DNA of 64,000 nt from Kribbella sandramycini (GCF_013131805.1 NZ_JABJRC010000002.1:496001-560000), one strand, 5' to 3'. Numbered from the stretch's first letter, positions 17,487-25,642 are shown. Made by a program: numbers and translations. Notes: generated from the letters alone by a model not told the origin.

Positions 17487-17807
17487 CTATTGCGGCGTAG
17501 AGAACAGCCTCAGCTGCTGCCGAAGGGCGGCGTTGGTTTGGCGGAGTTCTGCTGCTTGGGACTCGAGGCGAACGACCTCTGCGCGTAGGCCCGCGACCAG
17601 CTTTGCGGTGGTTTCGGTGTCAGCGGATTGGCGCTTTCGAAGGGTTCGCCAGCGGTGGAGACGGCAGAGATCTGAGCAGAAGCGTCGGTCGGATCTGGTC
17701 ATTTCGAAGTGCGTCGAACACTGTTCGCAGACGTTGGAGCGGTAGCTGGTGTTGGCGACTTCTTGTGGCTGCGGCGTATCCATATCTACTTCAACGGCTG
17801 GGCTCAT
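17487..17807 (-). CDS. Small zinc-binding protein with C-terminal coiled coil
   Basis: About 106 residues from ATG 17807 (an ATG at 17783 is also possible). The centre has NVCEQCSTHFEMTRSDRRFC followed by SDLCRLHRWRTLRKR: a CxxC ... CxxxC cluster like the zinc ribbons found in replication or recombination accessory proteins. The last 45 residues are a leucine/glutamate/glutamine heptad stretch (AGLRAEVVRLESQAAELRQ onward) predicted to be coiled coil. It lies opposite to the recombinase module and 160 bases from it, so it may belong to the integrated element. The open frame continues far upstream (to 19313), but that part is antisense to the recombinase. Function is unknown; DNA binding is likely. 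Confidence 0.6.
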   Translation of the reverse strand: MSPAVEVDMDTPQPQEVANTSYRSNVCEQCSTHFEMTRSDRRFCSDLCRLHRWRTLRKRQSADTETTAKLVAGLRAEVVRLESQAAELRQTNAALRQQLRLFSTPQ

Positions 17808-17976
17808 ACGGGTTGGGATAGCCGTTTCAGGAAGCTGAAACTCCTTAAGTGCCAGAAGTGTGACGAGATTTCTTCTGCGCGAAGCTCGGAAAGTTGCCTT
17901 CGACATCCGTTGAGCTGCCACAACCTCGCACGGGCCATCCGGGGTAGCGAGGCTGGCAGCAGACGGAGGAGATGAG

Positions 17977-18321
17977 ATGGGCGGCAGGGCGATCTGGGTC
18001 GTCGGTGCATCGCGGAGCTCATGGCCGCGTGCCGAAGCGATTGTCGGAAGGCAGGAAGCCGGAGCGGCCGACGGTCGGTGGGCGATGACCGCGTTGAGCC
18101 GGTACACGCTGCTTGGAGCGCTCTCCTGTACACGAGGCCCAATCGAGGCCGGCCACGGTGCTGAGAGCGATGTGGAGCCGTCGGTGGACGTGCAGGTGCC
18201 TGACGCGGCGCCGGGGATGACGCCGGCTGTCGCGCGGGTGCTGCGGCGGATCCTTGGCCGGCTTGTTGAGGCCAAGCGTCGGGCGGACGGCGCGGCGGGA
18301 TCGGAGATGGAGGCTTCATGA
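17977..18321 (+). CDS. Small protein coupled to the serine recombinase gene
   Basis: 114 residues, unrecognised. GGAGG lies seven bases before the ATG, and the stop codon overlaps the recombinase start as ATGA, so it is read in the same operon. The N-terminal 65 residues are low in secondary-structure signal. The last 35 (MTPAVARVLRRILGRLVEAK onward) form a basic amphipathic helix, perhaps DNA-binding. A role as a recombination directionality or control protein is only a positional guess. A shorter start, GTG 18172, would keep just the helical part. Confidence 0.45.
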   Translation: MGGRAIWVVGASRSSWPRAEAIVGRQEAGAADGRWAMTALSRYTLLGALSCTRGPIEAGHGAESDVEPSVDVQVPDAAPGMTPAVARVLRRILGRLVEAKRRADGAAGSEMEAS

Positions 18322-20090
18322 GTACTTCGGATGACGCGTGGGCGACGTTGGATGAGTTGCTGGGGATGGAGGCGTTGGCGGCTGAGGCTGGCTCGGGTGG
18401 GGGAGTTGGCCGGTTGTCGTTCTATGGGCGGTGTTCGACGGAGGACAACCAGGATCCGGCGACGTCGAAGGCGTGGCAGTTGGGGGAAGCGGCTCGGTTT
18501 GTGGAGCCGTTGGGTGGGGAGATCGTGGCGGAGTACTTCGATATTGGGCAGTCGCGGTCGTTGCCTTGGGAGCGGCGGGATGAGGCGAGTCGGGTGTTGA
18601 GGGCGCTGAAGGATCCGGGGCGAGGGTGGGATGGGCTGGTGGTGGGGGAGGCGACTCGGTGTTGGTTCAGTAATCAGTTCAGCTTGACGTGGCCGAAGTT
18701 TGATCGGTTCGGGGTGTCGTTGTGGATTCCGAGTCTTGGGGGCCGGTTCGATCCGGAGAACACGGTGCATGACATGGCGATGACGATTACGGGTGGGTTG
18801 TCGAAGTCGGAGCGGCAGCATGTGCAGAAGCGGGTGCGGGCTGCGATGGCGGCGCAGGTGTTGATTGATGGGCGGTTTCAGGGTGGGCGGGCGCCGTACG
18901 GGTATCGGGTGGTGGATGGCGGGCCGCATCCGCATCCGAAGAAGGCGGCGGAGGGGCAGCGGTTGCGGGTGATGGTTGTTGATGAGCTCGCGGCGGCCGT
19001 CGTGCGGCGGATCTTCGGGATGTATCTCGACGGATGGGGGCGGAAGGCGATTGCTGAGCAGTTGAATCGGGAGGGTGTGCCGTGTCCGTCGGCGCATGCG
19101 CCGGATCAGAATCGGCATCGGATCATGGATGGGTGGCAGCACAGCACGATCGCGGCCGTGCTCGAGAATCCGCGGTACACGGGGTACGCGATTTATGGTC
19201 GGTGGCAGAAGGTTGAGGAGCTGCTGGACGCCGATGATGTTGCCGCGGGCTACGTTGTGAAGTTTCGGCGGTCGCCGCAGGCGAAGATCGTGCGGTCGCG
19301 GAATCCGGCGCATCCGGAGGTTGTGTCGGTGGAGATGTTCACGGCTGCTGAGTTGGAGAAGCGGCGGCGTCGGGTGGGCGGGCAGAAGGGCTGGTCTAGT
19401 CAGCCGCGGCGGCCGGCTCCGAGGGGGCGGACCTACGTCCTACGGGGACGGATTACTTGCTCGATCTGCAGCCGTCGGTTCGAGGGGGCGGCGCGGCGTG
19501 CGGAGACGATTTACTACCGGTGCAATGCGCGGACGTTGGTGCCGGGGTCGGCGGTGGCGTTGGCGCATCCTCGGCAGATCTATTTGCGTGAGGATGCGGT
19601 GGTGCCGGCGCTCAATCGGTGGGTCGGGACGTTGTTCGATCCGTTGCATCGGGAGGCGACGATTGACGCGCTTCTGGTCGATGGTGAGCCTGAGAGTGAT
19701 CGGGGTGCTTATGTCGAGGAACTCCGCGGGCGTGTCCGTGCGGCGAAGGTCACTATGGATCGGGCCCGGAAAGCGCTGGAAGCGGGGTGGGATCCGGCGG
19801 AATTGCGGGATCAGTACAACGCGGCGGCTGCGGAGAAGCAGGTTGCGGAGCGGGCGCTGGCTGCGGTGCCGGATCGTGAGGTGCTGAATCGTGATCAACT
19901 GGTGACGTATGTCGAGGAGCTGGGGGATGTGGGGCGGGCGCTCGACGCTGCTGATCCGGCGGAGCTGAGTGAGTTGTACGAAGCGCTGAAACTGGGCCTT
20001 ACATACAACTACGCCGACCAGACGGTCGGCGTAGAGATTGATCCGCTTGCGGATCGTGTGGCTAAGTATCGTGTCCGAGGGGGGACTTGA
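18318..20090 (+). CDS. Large serine recombinase (integrase)
   Basis: 590 residues. The resolvase-type catalytic domain starts at about residue 33, with the nucleophile Ser 40 in FYGRCSTEDNQ; Arg 38 precedes it. ERQHVQKRVRAAMAAQ is the linker helix. The 'recombinase' domain follows (GRAPYGYRVVDG, IAEQLNREGVPCPS, NPRYTGYAIYGRW). A zinc-ribbon-like segment (CSICSRRFEG, then YYRCN) and a C-terminal helical region with a coiled-coil character complete it. It catalyses attP x attB integration of an element. The stop codon lies inside the oppositely oriented tRNA-Leu gene: the last six codons are the complement of the tRNA 3' end. That suggests the tRNA end is the attachment site. Codon use is rich in G-ending GTG/TTG codons, unlike its neighbours, which hints at a foreign origin. 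Confidence 0.9.
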   Translation: MSTSDDAWATLDELLGMEALAAEAGSGGGVGRLSFYGRCSTEDNQDPATSKAWQLGEAARFVEPLGGEIVAEYFDIGQSRSLPWERRDEASRVLRALKDPGRGWDGLVVGEATRCWFSNQFSLTWPKFDRFGVSLWIPSLGGRFDPENTVHDMAMTITGGLSKSERQHVQKRVRAAMAAQVLIDGRFQGGRAPYGYRVVDGGPHPHPKKAAEGQRLRVMVVDELAAAVVRRIFGMYLDGWGRKAIAEQLNREGVPCPSAHAPDQNRHRIMDGWQHSTIAAVLENPRYTGYAIYGRWQKVEELLDADDVAAGYVVKFRRSPQAKIVRSRNPAHPEVVSVEMFTAAELEKRRRRVGGQKGWSSQPRRPAPRGRTYVLRGRITCSICSRRFEGAARRAETIYYRCNARTLVPGSAVALAHPRQIYLREDAVVPALNRWVGTLFDPLHREATIDALLVDGEPESDRGAYVEELRGRVRAAKVTMDRARKALEAGWDPAELRDQYNAAAAEKQVAERALAAVPDREVLNRDQLVTYVEELGDVGRALDAADPAELSELYEALKLGLTYNYADQTVGVEIDPLADRVAKYRVRGGT

Positions 20091-20157
20091 ACCCCCACGC
20101 CCCGTAAAGGGCACTAGCACCTCAAGCTAGCGCGTCTGCCTATTCCGCCACCCGGAC
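20072..20157 (-). tRNA. tRNA-Leu (anticodon GAG)
   Basis: The minus strand folds into a type II tRNA. The acceptor stem GTCCGGG pairs with CTCGGAC, with discriminator A at 20072. The anticodon arm is GCTAGC-TTGAGGT-GCTAGT, with GAG in the middle of the loop. A long variable arm (GTGCCC ... GGGCGT) and the T arm GGGGGTTCAAGTCCCCC follow. The long variable arm and anticodon fit leucine. CCA is not encoded. The 3' end overlaps the recombinase stop region on the other strand. Confidence 0.95.
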
Positions 20158-20274
20158 AGGTGGTCTGCGCCTCAGTGGCGCCGACCGGAGAACAGTAGCA
20201 AAGAACGTGGGTGGAATTCACATCGGGGGGTGGGGGGTGTGTGATGGGGGTGGTTCGAAGTTCAAGGAGAGGGG

Positions 20275-20775
20275 TTGGGTGGCGTGGGGACTGTTGATGT
20301 GGCAGCTATTGAGGCGGAGCGGGTGCGGTTGCGGGGGGAGTACTTGGGGGCGGGGCGGGCGGGGACGACGGCTCGGGGGTTGCATCATGTGGCGGTGTTG
20401 TGTGCGGATGTCGAGCGGACGATCCGGTTCTATCAGGGGGTGCTGGGGTTTCCGTTGACGGAGATCGTGGGGAATCGGGACTACGCGGGGTCGAGTCACT
20501 TCTTCTTCGACATCGGGAACGGGAACCTGCTGGCGTTCTTCGACTTTCCGGGGCTGGAGCTGGGGCCGTACGCGGAGGTGCTGGGCGGGTTGCACCATCT
20601 GGCGATCTCGGTGGAGCCGGAGCGGTGGGTGGAGCTGAAGGGGCGGCTGGACGCGGCGGGGGTGGAGTACCTGGAGGAGAGTGGGACGTCGATCTACTTC
20701 CGGGACCCGGACGGTGCACGGGTGGAGCTGATCTCGGACCCGTTGGGGGAGATGTACGGGCTGAGCGTGCTCTGA
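20275..20775 (+). CDS. VOC-superfamily (glyoxalase-like) protein
   Basis: 166 residues. The TTG at 20275 has AAGGAG five bases upstream; the GTG at 20284 is an alternative. It contains one VOC module of two beta-alpha-beta-beta-beta repeats. Likely metal ligands are His in GLHHVAVLC, His in GLHHLAISV and Glu in DGARVELISDP. Such proteins bind a divalent metal and act as lyases, dioxygenases or resistance enzymes. The substrate cannot be read from sequence. It sits six bases before the M20 peptidase gene's ribosome site and probably shares its transcript. Confidence 0.8.
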   Translation: MGGVGTVDVAAIEAERVRLRGEYLGAGRAGTTARGLHHVAVLCADVERTIRFYQGVLGFPLTEIVGNRDYAGSSHFFFDIGNGNLLAFFDFPGLELGPYAEVLGGLHHLAISVEPERWVELKGRLDAAGVEYLEESGTSIYFRDPDGARVELISDPLGEMYGLSVL

Positions 20776-20790
20776 GGGAGGATGGGCGGT

Positions 20791-22116
20791 ATGACGACTT
20801 CGACCGAGCGCCCGTCGTACGCCGCCGATGCCGAGGTGGTGGAGCTGTGCAGTGAGCTGATCCGCATCGACACCACGAACTACGGCAACGGGAAGAGCGT
20901 CGGCGAGCGGGGTGCGGCGGAGTACGTCGCGGCGAAGCTCGACGAGGTCGGGATCGAGTCGACGATCTACGAGTCGGAGCCGGGCCGGGCGACCCTGGTG
21001 GCGCACTGGGAGGGTGAGGACCAGAGCGCCGATCCGCTGCTGGTGCACGGGCATCTGGACGTCGTGCCGGCCGACCCGAAGGACTGGAAGGTCGACCCGT
21101 TCGCGGGGGAGATCTTCGACGGGTGCGTGTGGGGCCGCGGCGCGGTCGACATGAAGGACTTCGATGCGATGGTGCTGTCCGTCGTGCGGGCGCGTCAGCG
21201 GGCCGGGGTGAAGCCGCGGCGTCCGGTGCGGCTGGTGTTCACGGCCGACGAGGAGGCCGGCGGCGTGTACGGCGCCCAGTGGCTGATCAACAACCACCCG
21301 GAGACGGTCGCCGACTGCACCGAGGGAATCGGCGAGGTCGGCGGGTTCTCGATCACGGTCAAGGACGATCTGCGGCTGTACCTGATCGAGACGGCCGAGA
21401 AGGGCATGAACTGGATGCGCCTCAAGGCTCGCGGGACGGCGGGCCACGGGTCGATGATCAACACCGACAACGCCGTCACCAACCTGGTTGAGGCGGTGAC
21501 GCGGATCGGCGGGCACGAGTGGCCGCTGCGGATCACGCCGACCGTGCGGGAGTTCCTGAACACGCTGGAGGAGGTCCTCGAGGTCGAGCTGGACCCCGAG
21601 GACATGACCGAGACACTTGCCAAGCTGGGCAGCTTCAGCCGGATGTTCGGCGCGACCATCCGCAACACGGCCAACCCGACGATGCTGAACGCCGGCTACA
21701 AGGTGAACGTCATCCCGGGTGAGGCCGAGGCGCACGTCGACGGGCGTTTCCTGCCGGGGTTCGAGGACGAGTTCCACGCGACGATCGACGAATTGCTCGG
21801 CGACAAGGTCACCCGGGAGAGCGTCGTCACCGATATCGCACTCGAGACCGAGTTCAGCGGTGGCCTGGTCGAGGCGATGAAGGCCTGCCTCGCCGCCGAG
21901 GACCCGCAGAGCCGGACGGCGCCCTTGCTCATGTCCGGCGGCACCGACGCCAAGTCGTGGAGCCGCCTCGGCGTCCGCTGCTTCGGCTTCGTGCCGCTGC
22001 AACTGCCGCCGGAGCTCGACTTCATGGGCATGTTCCACGGCATCGACGAGCGCGTCCCCACGGCGTCCCTCGAGTTCGGCTCCCGCGTCCTCGACCGGTT
22101 CCTCGACCAAGCCTGA
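20791..22116 (+). CDS. M20-family metallopeptidase
   Basis: 441 residues from ATG 20791, which has GGGAGG nine bases upstream; the ATG at 20782 touches that site. Metal ligands are all present: HGHLDVVP, RGAVDMKD, and EEAGG with the catalytic glutamate pair. A dimerisation domain lies between TAEKGMNWMRLKARGTAGHG and the late MSGGTDAK segment, which carries further active-site residues; MGMFHGIDE provides the final histidine. It resembles dipeptidases and acetylornithine deacetylase/succinyl-diaminopimelate desuccinylase relatives and is expected to be a cytoplasmic di-zinc amidohydrolase. Actinomycetes have several such genes of undefined substrate. Confidence 0.9.
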   Translation: MTTSTERPSYAADAEVVELCSELIRIDTTNYGNGKSVGERGAAEYVAAKLDEVGIESTIYESEPGRATLVAHWEGEDQSADPLLVHGHLDVVPADPKDWKVDPFAGEIFDGCVWGRGAVDMKDFDAMVLSVVRARQRAGVKPRRPVRLVFTADEEAGGVYGAQWLINNHPETVADCTEGIGEVGGFSITVKDDLRLYLIETAEKGMNWMRLKARGTAGHGSMINTDNAVTNLVEAVTRIGGHEWPLRITPTVREFLNTLEEVLEVELDPEDMTETLAKLGSFSRMFGATIRNTANPTMLNAGYKVNVIPGEAEAHVDGRFLPGFEDEFHATIDELLGDKVTRESVVTDIALETEFSGGLVEAMKACLAAEDPQSRTAPLLMSGGTDAKSWSRLGVRCFGFVPLQLPPELDFMGMFHGIDERVPTASLEFGSRVLDRFLDQA

Positions 22117-22140
22117 CGCTGCTCCCCTCCCACGCCGCTG

Positions 22141-22506
22141 TCACATCCTGGCCGGGCTGGCGACCCGCTGCGCCAACTCGGCCGCCCGCGGCGTGCTGAT
22201 CAGCAGCTCGTCGAAACCGTGGCCTGTCGCGGCCCGATCGATGCGGACACGCAGCGCCGGCGTCTGGCGGCGCACGGACACAAGCTGCCGGTGCTCGGTG
22301 CCGAGGCCCCAAATACCGATCTTGAGCACGCCGCTGATCAGGAGGCCCGTCCGGCCGCCGCGCGCGTGGCTCACGGGCCGCTCGAGCACGGCCACCTCGC
22401 GGACGGCGGTCAGCGGTACGAGCACCTCGCCGCGCCAAGTGGCGAGCCGCTCCAGCAGGGAGAACCGGACCCGCATCTCGTGCCTGTCGATGTCGACTCG
22501 CGCCAT
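22141..22506 (-). CDS. Hypothetical protein, 121 aa, divergent from a GntR regulator
   Basis: No family is recognised with confidence. The sequence alternates short beta-strands (MRVRFSLLERL, EVLVPLTAVREVAVLE, PALRVRIDRA, FDELLISTPRAAELAQRV) and resembles the compact PH-like fold of bacterial membrane-stress proteins, but this is only an impression. A glycine-rich loop (TGLLISGVLKIGIWGLG) lies in the middle. It starts at ATG 22506, 26 bases from the palindromic operator shared with the divergent GntR gene, so it is probably under the same control. Confidence 0.65.
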   Translation of the reverse strand: MARVDIDRHEMRVRFSLLERLATWRGEVLVPLTAVREVAVLERPVSHARGGRTGLLISGVLKIGIWGLGTEHRQLVSVRRQTPALRVRIDRAATGHGFDELLISTPRAAELAQRVASPARM

Positions 22507-22531
22507 CTTCGATCACCCTTCCATCTGCGCC

Positions 22532-22558
22532 AGCTGTTATAGCAATACTATAACAGCT
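22532..22558. promoter_or_regulatory. Perfect palindromic operator for the GntR/YtrA regulator
   Basis: The arms AGCTGTTATAG and CTATAACAGCT are exact reverse complements (11 bp each) around CAATA. The arms contain TTATAG and TATAAC, which look like overlapping -10 boxes on the two strands. The site lies in the 63-base gap between the divergent genes at 22506 and 22570. The spaced-palindrome form fits YtrA-type GntR repressors. Confidence 0.75.
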
Positions 22559-22569
22559 AGCATCAGGGG

Positions 22570-22959
22570 GTGCTGATCACACTCGATCTCTTCAGCGAGG
22601 TGCCGATCTACCAGCAGATCCGCGACCGGGTCGTGGAGGCGGTGGCGGACGGCGTCCTGCGCGAAGGCAGCCAGTTGCCGTCGACCCGGCAGCTCGGGGT
22701 CGACCTCGGGATCAACTTCCACACCGTGAACAAGGCGTACGACCTGCTCCGCACGGAGGGTGTGATCCTGGTGAACCGCAAGAGCGGCGCGATCGTCCGG
22801 CGGGACGCGAGCTCCGGCCCGCCGGAGCCGGAGTACGCCGACGAGTGGCAGAGCAGGCTGCGTACGCTGCTCGCCGAAGCGGTTGTCCAGGGCCTGCCGC
22901 CGAGTGAGGTGACGGCTCGCAGCAACGCTCTGCTCGGCTCGTTCACGTCAGCATCATGA
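22570..22959 (+). CDS. GntR-family regulator, YtrA subfamily
   Basis: 129 residues from GTG 22570, 11 bases after the palindrome. The winged helix is complete (VPIYQQIRDRVVEAVADGVL, LPSTRQLGVDLGINFHTVNKAYDLL, EGVILVNRKSGAIV). The effector part is only about 50 residues, the mark of the YtrA subfamily, whose genes are usually followed by membrane or ABC-transporter genes they repress. Here the next gene overlaps by four bases and encodes a membrane protein. Autoregulation through the adjacent palindrome is likely. Confidence 0.9.
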   Translation: MLITLDLFSEVPIYQQIRDRVVEAVADGVLREGSQLPSTRQLGVDLGINFHTVNKAYDLLRTEGVILVNRKSGAIVRRDASSGPPEPEYADEWQSRLRTLLAEAVVQGLPPSEVTARSNALLGSFTSAS

Positions 22960-24029
22960 CGACTGTCGCGCTGGTCCTGCTCCTGGTCGCAGCTGCGTGG
23001 TCGGCGCCCGTGCTGGCCCGGCCGACGCTGCCCTTCGGCGTCCGGGTGCCGCGCGAGCGAGCAAGCGACGTGGCGATCCGCAGGGTTCGCCGTCGCTACA
23101 GCCATGGCGTGCTGAGCGCTGGAGTGCTCTCTGGTCTCGCGCTGGTAGTAGTCCCGGCGCGTGTCGTCCTGCCGGTGCTGGCCGGCGCACTGCTCCTGAT
23201 CGGATACCACGCGCACCGTTCCGTCGCGGTCGCGAAGAGAGCAGGTGACTGGTACGCCGGGCTCCGCCAAGCCGTCTCGGCCGACTCGTCCCTGCGCACC
23301 GACCCGGTCCGACCGCCGTGGCTCATGCTGCTGCCGGCCGTGCTGATCGCACTGGCCACTGCCGTGGTCGGCATCAGGCGGTACGACGCTCTGCCGCCCA
23401 CCCTGCCAACTCCGAACGGTCTGGTCGTCGATGCCGGCGTGCGCTCGTCCACCACGGTCACCTTCGCTTTCGCCACGGTGACGGCGCAGCTACTCGTCCT
23501 CGTCCTGGTCGCTCTCCTGCTCCTCGCCCTCCCGAGGTCACGCCCCGAGTTGGACGCAGAACAACCGGCCACCTCGGCCGTCCGCTACCGCGAGTACCTC
23601 ACTCGCCTGTGCCGCCTGCTCGTGCTTTCCGCCGCCTGCGCCAACGCGAGCCTGCTGGTCGCGTCACTGCAGGTCTGGGAGATCGCTCGGCCCAACCTCG
23701 CCGTGACCTTCCTCAGCTATCTTCCACTCGGCGTTGCGCTCGTTGCCTGGGCCTTGTTCGCGTTCCGCGCCGGGGATGCCGGCAACCGGCTCGCTGGTCC
23801 GGCCGAGGAGAGCAGCGGCTACGTCCAGCGCGACGACGACAGTGCCTGGCACTTGGCGGGCATGGTCTACCTGAACCGGGCAGACCCCGCCGTACTCGTG
23901 CACCGTCGCGTCGGCACGTACTACACGCTGAACCTGGGCAACCCGATCAGCTGGCTCGTCCTCGCCGCGGCCGCAGCAGTCTCCGTCCTGGCCGGGACGG
24001 GCGTCATTGAGCTGCCGCGTCGCGGCTGA
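22956..24029 (+). CDS. Polytopic membrane protein with DUF1648-like and DUF5808 regions
   Basis: 357 residues, with start ATG overlapping the GntR stop as ATGA. About seven or eight hydrophobic segments are visible. The stretch PPTLPTPNGLVVDAG after a membrane span resembles DUF1648. The C-terminal WHLAGMVYLNRADPAVLVHRR through LNLGNPISW is the DUF5808 signature, where the protein returns to the membrane. Similar proteins sit beside YtrA-type regulators in Gram-positive bacteria and are thought to take part in cell-envelope responses. Transport activity is not shown. Co-expression with the regulator is firm from the overlap. Confidence 0.85.
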   Translation: MTTVALVLLLVAAAWSAPVLARPTLPFGVRVPRERASDVAIRRVRRRYSHGVLSAGVLSGLALVVVPARVVLPVLAGALLLIGYHAHRSVAVAKRAGDWYAGLRQAVSADSSLRTDPVRPPWLMLLPAVLIALATAVVGIRRYDALPPTLPTPNGLVVDAGVRSSTTVTFAFATVTAQLLVLVLVALLLLALPRSRPELDAEQPATSAVRYREYLTRLCRLLVLSAACANASLLVASLQVWEIARPNLAVTFLSYLPLGVALVAWALFAFRAGDAGNRLAGPAEESSGYVQRDDDSAWHLAGMVYLNRADPAVLVHRRVGTYYTLNLGNPISWLVLAAAAAVSVLAGTGVIELPRRG

Positions 24030-24042
24030 CTACGATGCGTTC

Positions 24043-24474
24043 ATGACCATCCTCGAGTCGCCGATTCCCCGGTTCCACCTGGCCATGCCGGTTGACGATC
24101 TGGATGCCGCGCGGGTGTTCTACGGCGAGGTGCTGGGGCTCGAGCAGGGGCGTAGTTCGGAGAGCTGGATCGACTGGAACCTGTTCGGGCACCAGTTCGT
24201 GACGCATCTGGCGGGGGAGCGGGCGCAGCGGATTCACAACCCGGTGGACGGGCACGACGTGCCGGTGCCGCATTTCGGGTGTGTGCTGACGGTCGAGAGG
24301 TTTCAGGAGTTCGCCGCCCGGCTCAAGGCCGCGGGGACGGCGTTCGTGATCGAGCCGTACGTGCGGTTCGAGGGGCAGGTCGGGGAGCAGTGGACGATGT
24401 TCTTCCTCGATCCGGCCGGGAACGCGCTGGAGTTCAAGGCGTTCGCGGACGACGCTCAGGTGTTCGCGAGCTAG
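24043..24474 (+). CDS. VOC-family protein
   Basis: 143 residues from ATG 24043. TACGAT ends seven bases before it, the leaderless pattern seen throughout this window, so upstream in-frame codons are not used. One VOC domain: likely ligands are His in RFHLAMPV, His in VPHFGCVL and Glu in NALEFKAF. The DPAGNALEFK ending is typical of the extradiol dioxygenase-like and glyoxalase-like group. The gene is convergent with, and overlaps by 41 bases, the lysoplasmalogenase-like gene. Substrate unknown. Confidence 0.82.
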   Translation: MTILESPIPRFHLAMPVDDLDAARVFYGEVLGLEQGRSSESWIDWNLFGHQFVTHLAGERAQRIHNPVDGHDVPVPHFGCVLTVERFQEFAARLKAAGTAFVIEPYVRFEGQVGEQWTMFFLDPAGNALEFKAFADDAQVFAS

Positions 24475-25060
24475 TCAGGAAGTACTGGCCGGCGGCGTAC
24501 GTCGACATCGTCAGGGCGCTGCGGCCGTGGAAGTCACGGCCGGACATCCGGTAGGCGATGAGGGCGTCGGAGATCAGGAAGAGCAGGCCGCCGAGGCCGG
24601 CCCGGGGGCTGTGCCAGCGCGACACGACAGCGGTTGCCGTCAGCAACAAGGCGTACGCCGCGACCGGGAGCCGCTGGTTGCCGAGGCCGGGCGACAAGGC
24701 CGCGATCAGAGCGGCCCAGAGAGCGGCGTACGCGGCCAGAACACGCCAGTCGCGCGCGGTCGACCGACCCGCGAAGAACGCGAGATAGCAAGCGTGGGCG
24801 GCGGCGAAGGCTGCGATACCGGCGAGCTCGAAACGGGTCTCGAGCAGGAGGTCACCGGCGGCCGACGCGAGGAGCGCGGCCTGCAGGAGCGGGTGGGCCT
24901 GCCGCGATCGGGTCCAGGAGAGCAGCAACGGCATGAGCGAGAACTTGCTGGCTTCGCGGAGGAACTTGACGTCGAGGGCGACGGCGGCGACCTGCACCGC
25001 CGTCGCGCTCCAGTACGCCGTCAACCGCCGCCGGTCGCTCGCCAGGCGCCTCAGGTTCAT
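24434..25060 (-). CDS. YhhN-family membrane protein (lysoplasmalogenase-like)
   Basis: 208 residues with seven to eight predicted membrane spans. The family's acidic active-site motifs are present: KFSLMPLLL, SAAGDLLLE and FLISDALIAYR. Characterised members (human TMEM86, Legionella homologue) hydrolyse the vinyl-ether bond of lysoplasmalogens. Many bacterial YhhN proteins have no defined role, and actinomycetes are not well known for plasmalogens. The C-terminal 14 codons overlap the convergent VOC gene. Confidence 0.8.
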   Translation of the reverse strand: MNLRRLASDRRRLTAYWSATAVQVAAVALDVKFLREASKFSLMPLLLSWTRSRQAHPLLQAALLASAAGDLLLETRFELAGIAAFAAAHACYLAFFAGRSTARDWRVLAAYAALWAALIAALSPGLGNQRLPVAAYALLLTATAVVSRWHSPRAGLGGLLFLISDALIAYRMSGRDFHGRSALTMSTYAAGQYFLTSSRTPERRPRTP

Positions 25061-25113
25061 GGCGCCGAGTCTGCCGCACCGGCCGCGGTCGCGGCGGGCT
25101 GTTCACGACAAGT

Positions 25114-25575
25114 TCAGCAAGGTTTGACGGCGCTGTAGTTCAGTCCGTTCCAGGTGAACTGGCCGTGCCAGGCGCCCGGGGTGAGGACGGGGTCGCTGCC
25201 TTGGTCCGAGATCAGGGTCGCCCGGGTGCCGCCGGTCTGGTTGTTCACGTAGGACCAGAAGTCCGTGGAGTAGGGGTAGGTCTCGCAGCGGAGGAAGTCG
25301 GTACGGTCGCCGCCGTAGCCGGAGTCGGTGTACACGCAGAAGTTGCCGTAGGCGCAGGTCGAGGGGTCACCCCATTGGTCGGGGGACTGGACGGTCGTGA
25401 CCGCGCCGCCGTCGGCCCAGCGGACCTGGTTCGCCGAGATCTGCTGCCCGCCGTGCTTCGCCAGGACGGCGTCGACCCGGCGCTGGACGGCGGCATCGGG
25501 GCCGGCGGCGACGGCGGGCGAACTCAGCGGGATCACGGCCAGCACGGCGACCGCCAGAATGCGAGAGATGAACAT
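25114..25575 (-). CDS. Secreted peptidase inhibitor, family I36
   Basis: 153 residues. Residues 1-23 form a signal peptide (MFISRILAVAVLAVIPLSSP, cleavage after AVAA). The mature part has a prosegment (AAVQRRVDAVLAKHGG), then a small beta-rich domain with cysteines in STCAYGNFCVYTD, LRCETY and the final Cys. The spacing and the YGNFCVYTDSGYGG segment match the Streptomyces metalloproteinase inhibitor group (I36), related to beta/gamma-crystallin folds. It probably inhibits an extracellular metalloprotease. No partner protease gene is adjacent. Confidence 0.8.
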   Translation of the reverse strand: MFISRILAVAVLAVIPLSSPAVAAGPDAAVQRRVDAVLAKHGGQQISANQVRWADGGAVTTVQSPDQWGDPSTCAYGNFCVYTDSGYGGDRTDFLRCETYPYSTDFWSYVNNQTGGTRATLISDQGSDPVLTPGAWHGQFTWNGLNYSAVKPC

Positions 25576-25642
25576 CGATGACCTTTCGGATCATGGGCGG
25601 ATCTTCAGGACTCCCGCACCCTAACCTCCGGGAGGTCCATGC

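Larger units (their letters stand above)
2362..20090. mobile_element. Putative integrated accessory island ending at tRNA-Leu
   Basis: The right boundary is well supported: a large serine recombinase abuts and overlaps the 3' end of tRNA-Leu. The left boundary is not established. I found no repeat of the tRNA 3' end by eye in 1-18000, so the extent given (back to the RHS gene) is only a guess from gene content: defence genes, a lanthipeptide cluster and decayed membrane-protein copies. The integrated unit could be as small as 17487-20090 or extend beyond the left edge. Confidence 0.35.

Noticed and set aside
1..18000. Left attachment-site copy of the tRNA-Leu 3' end
   Set aside because: Looked for by eye for the gggacttgaaccc segment and not found; absence is not proven without an exact search.
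17808..19313. N-terminal two thirds of a 608-codon minus-strand frame
   Set aside because: It is proline/arginine-rich antisense of the recombinase coding region; only the last 106 codons (17487-17807) show a coherent protein.
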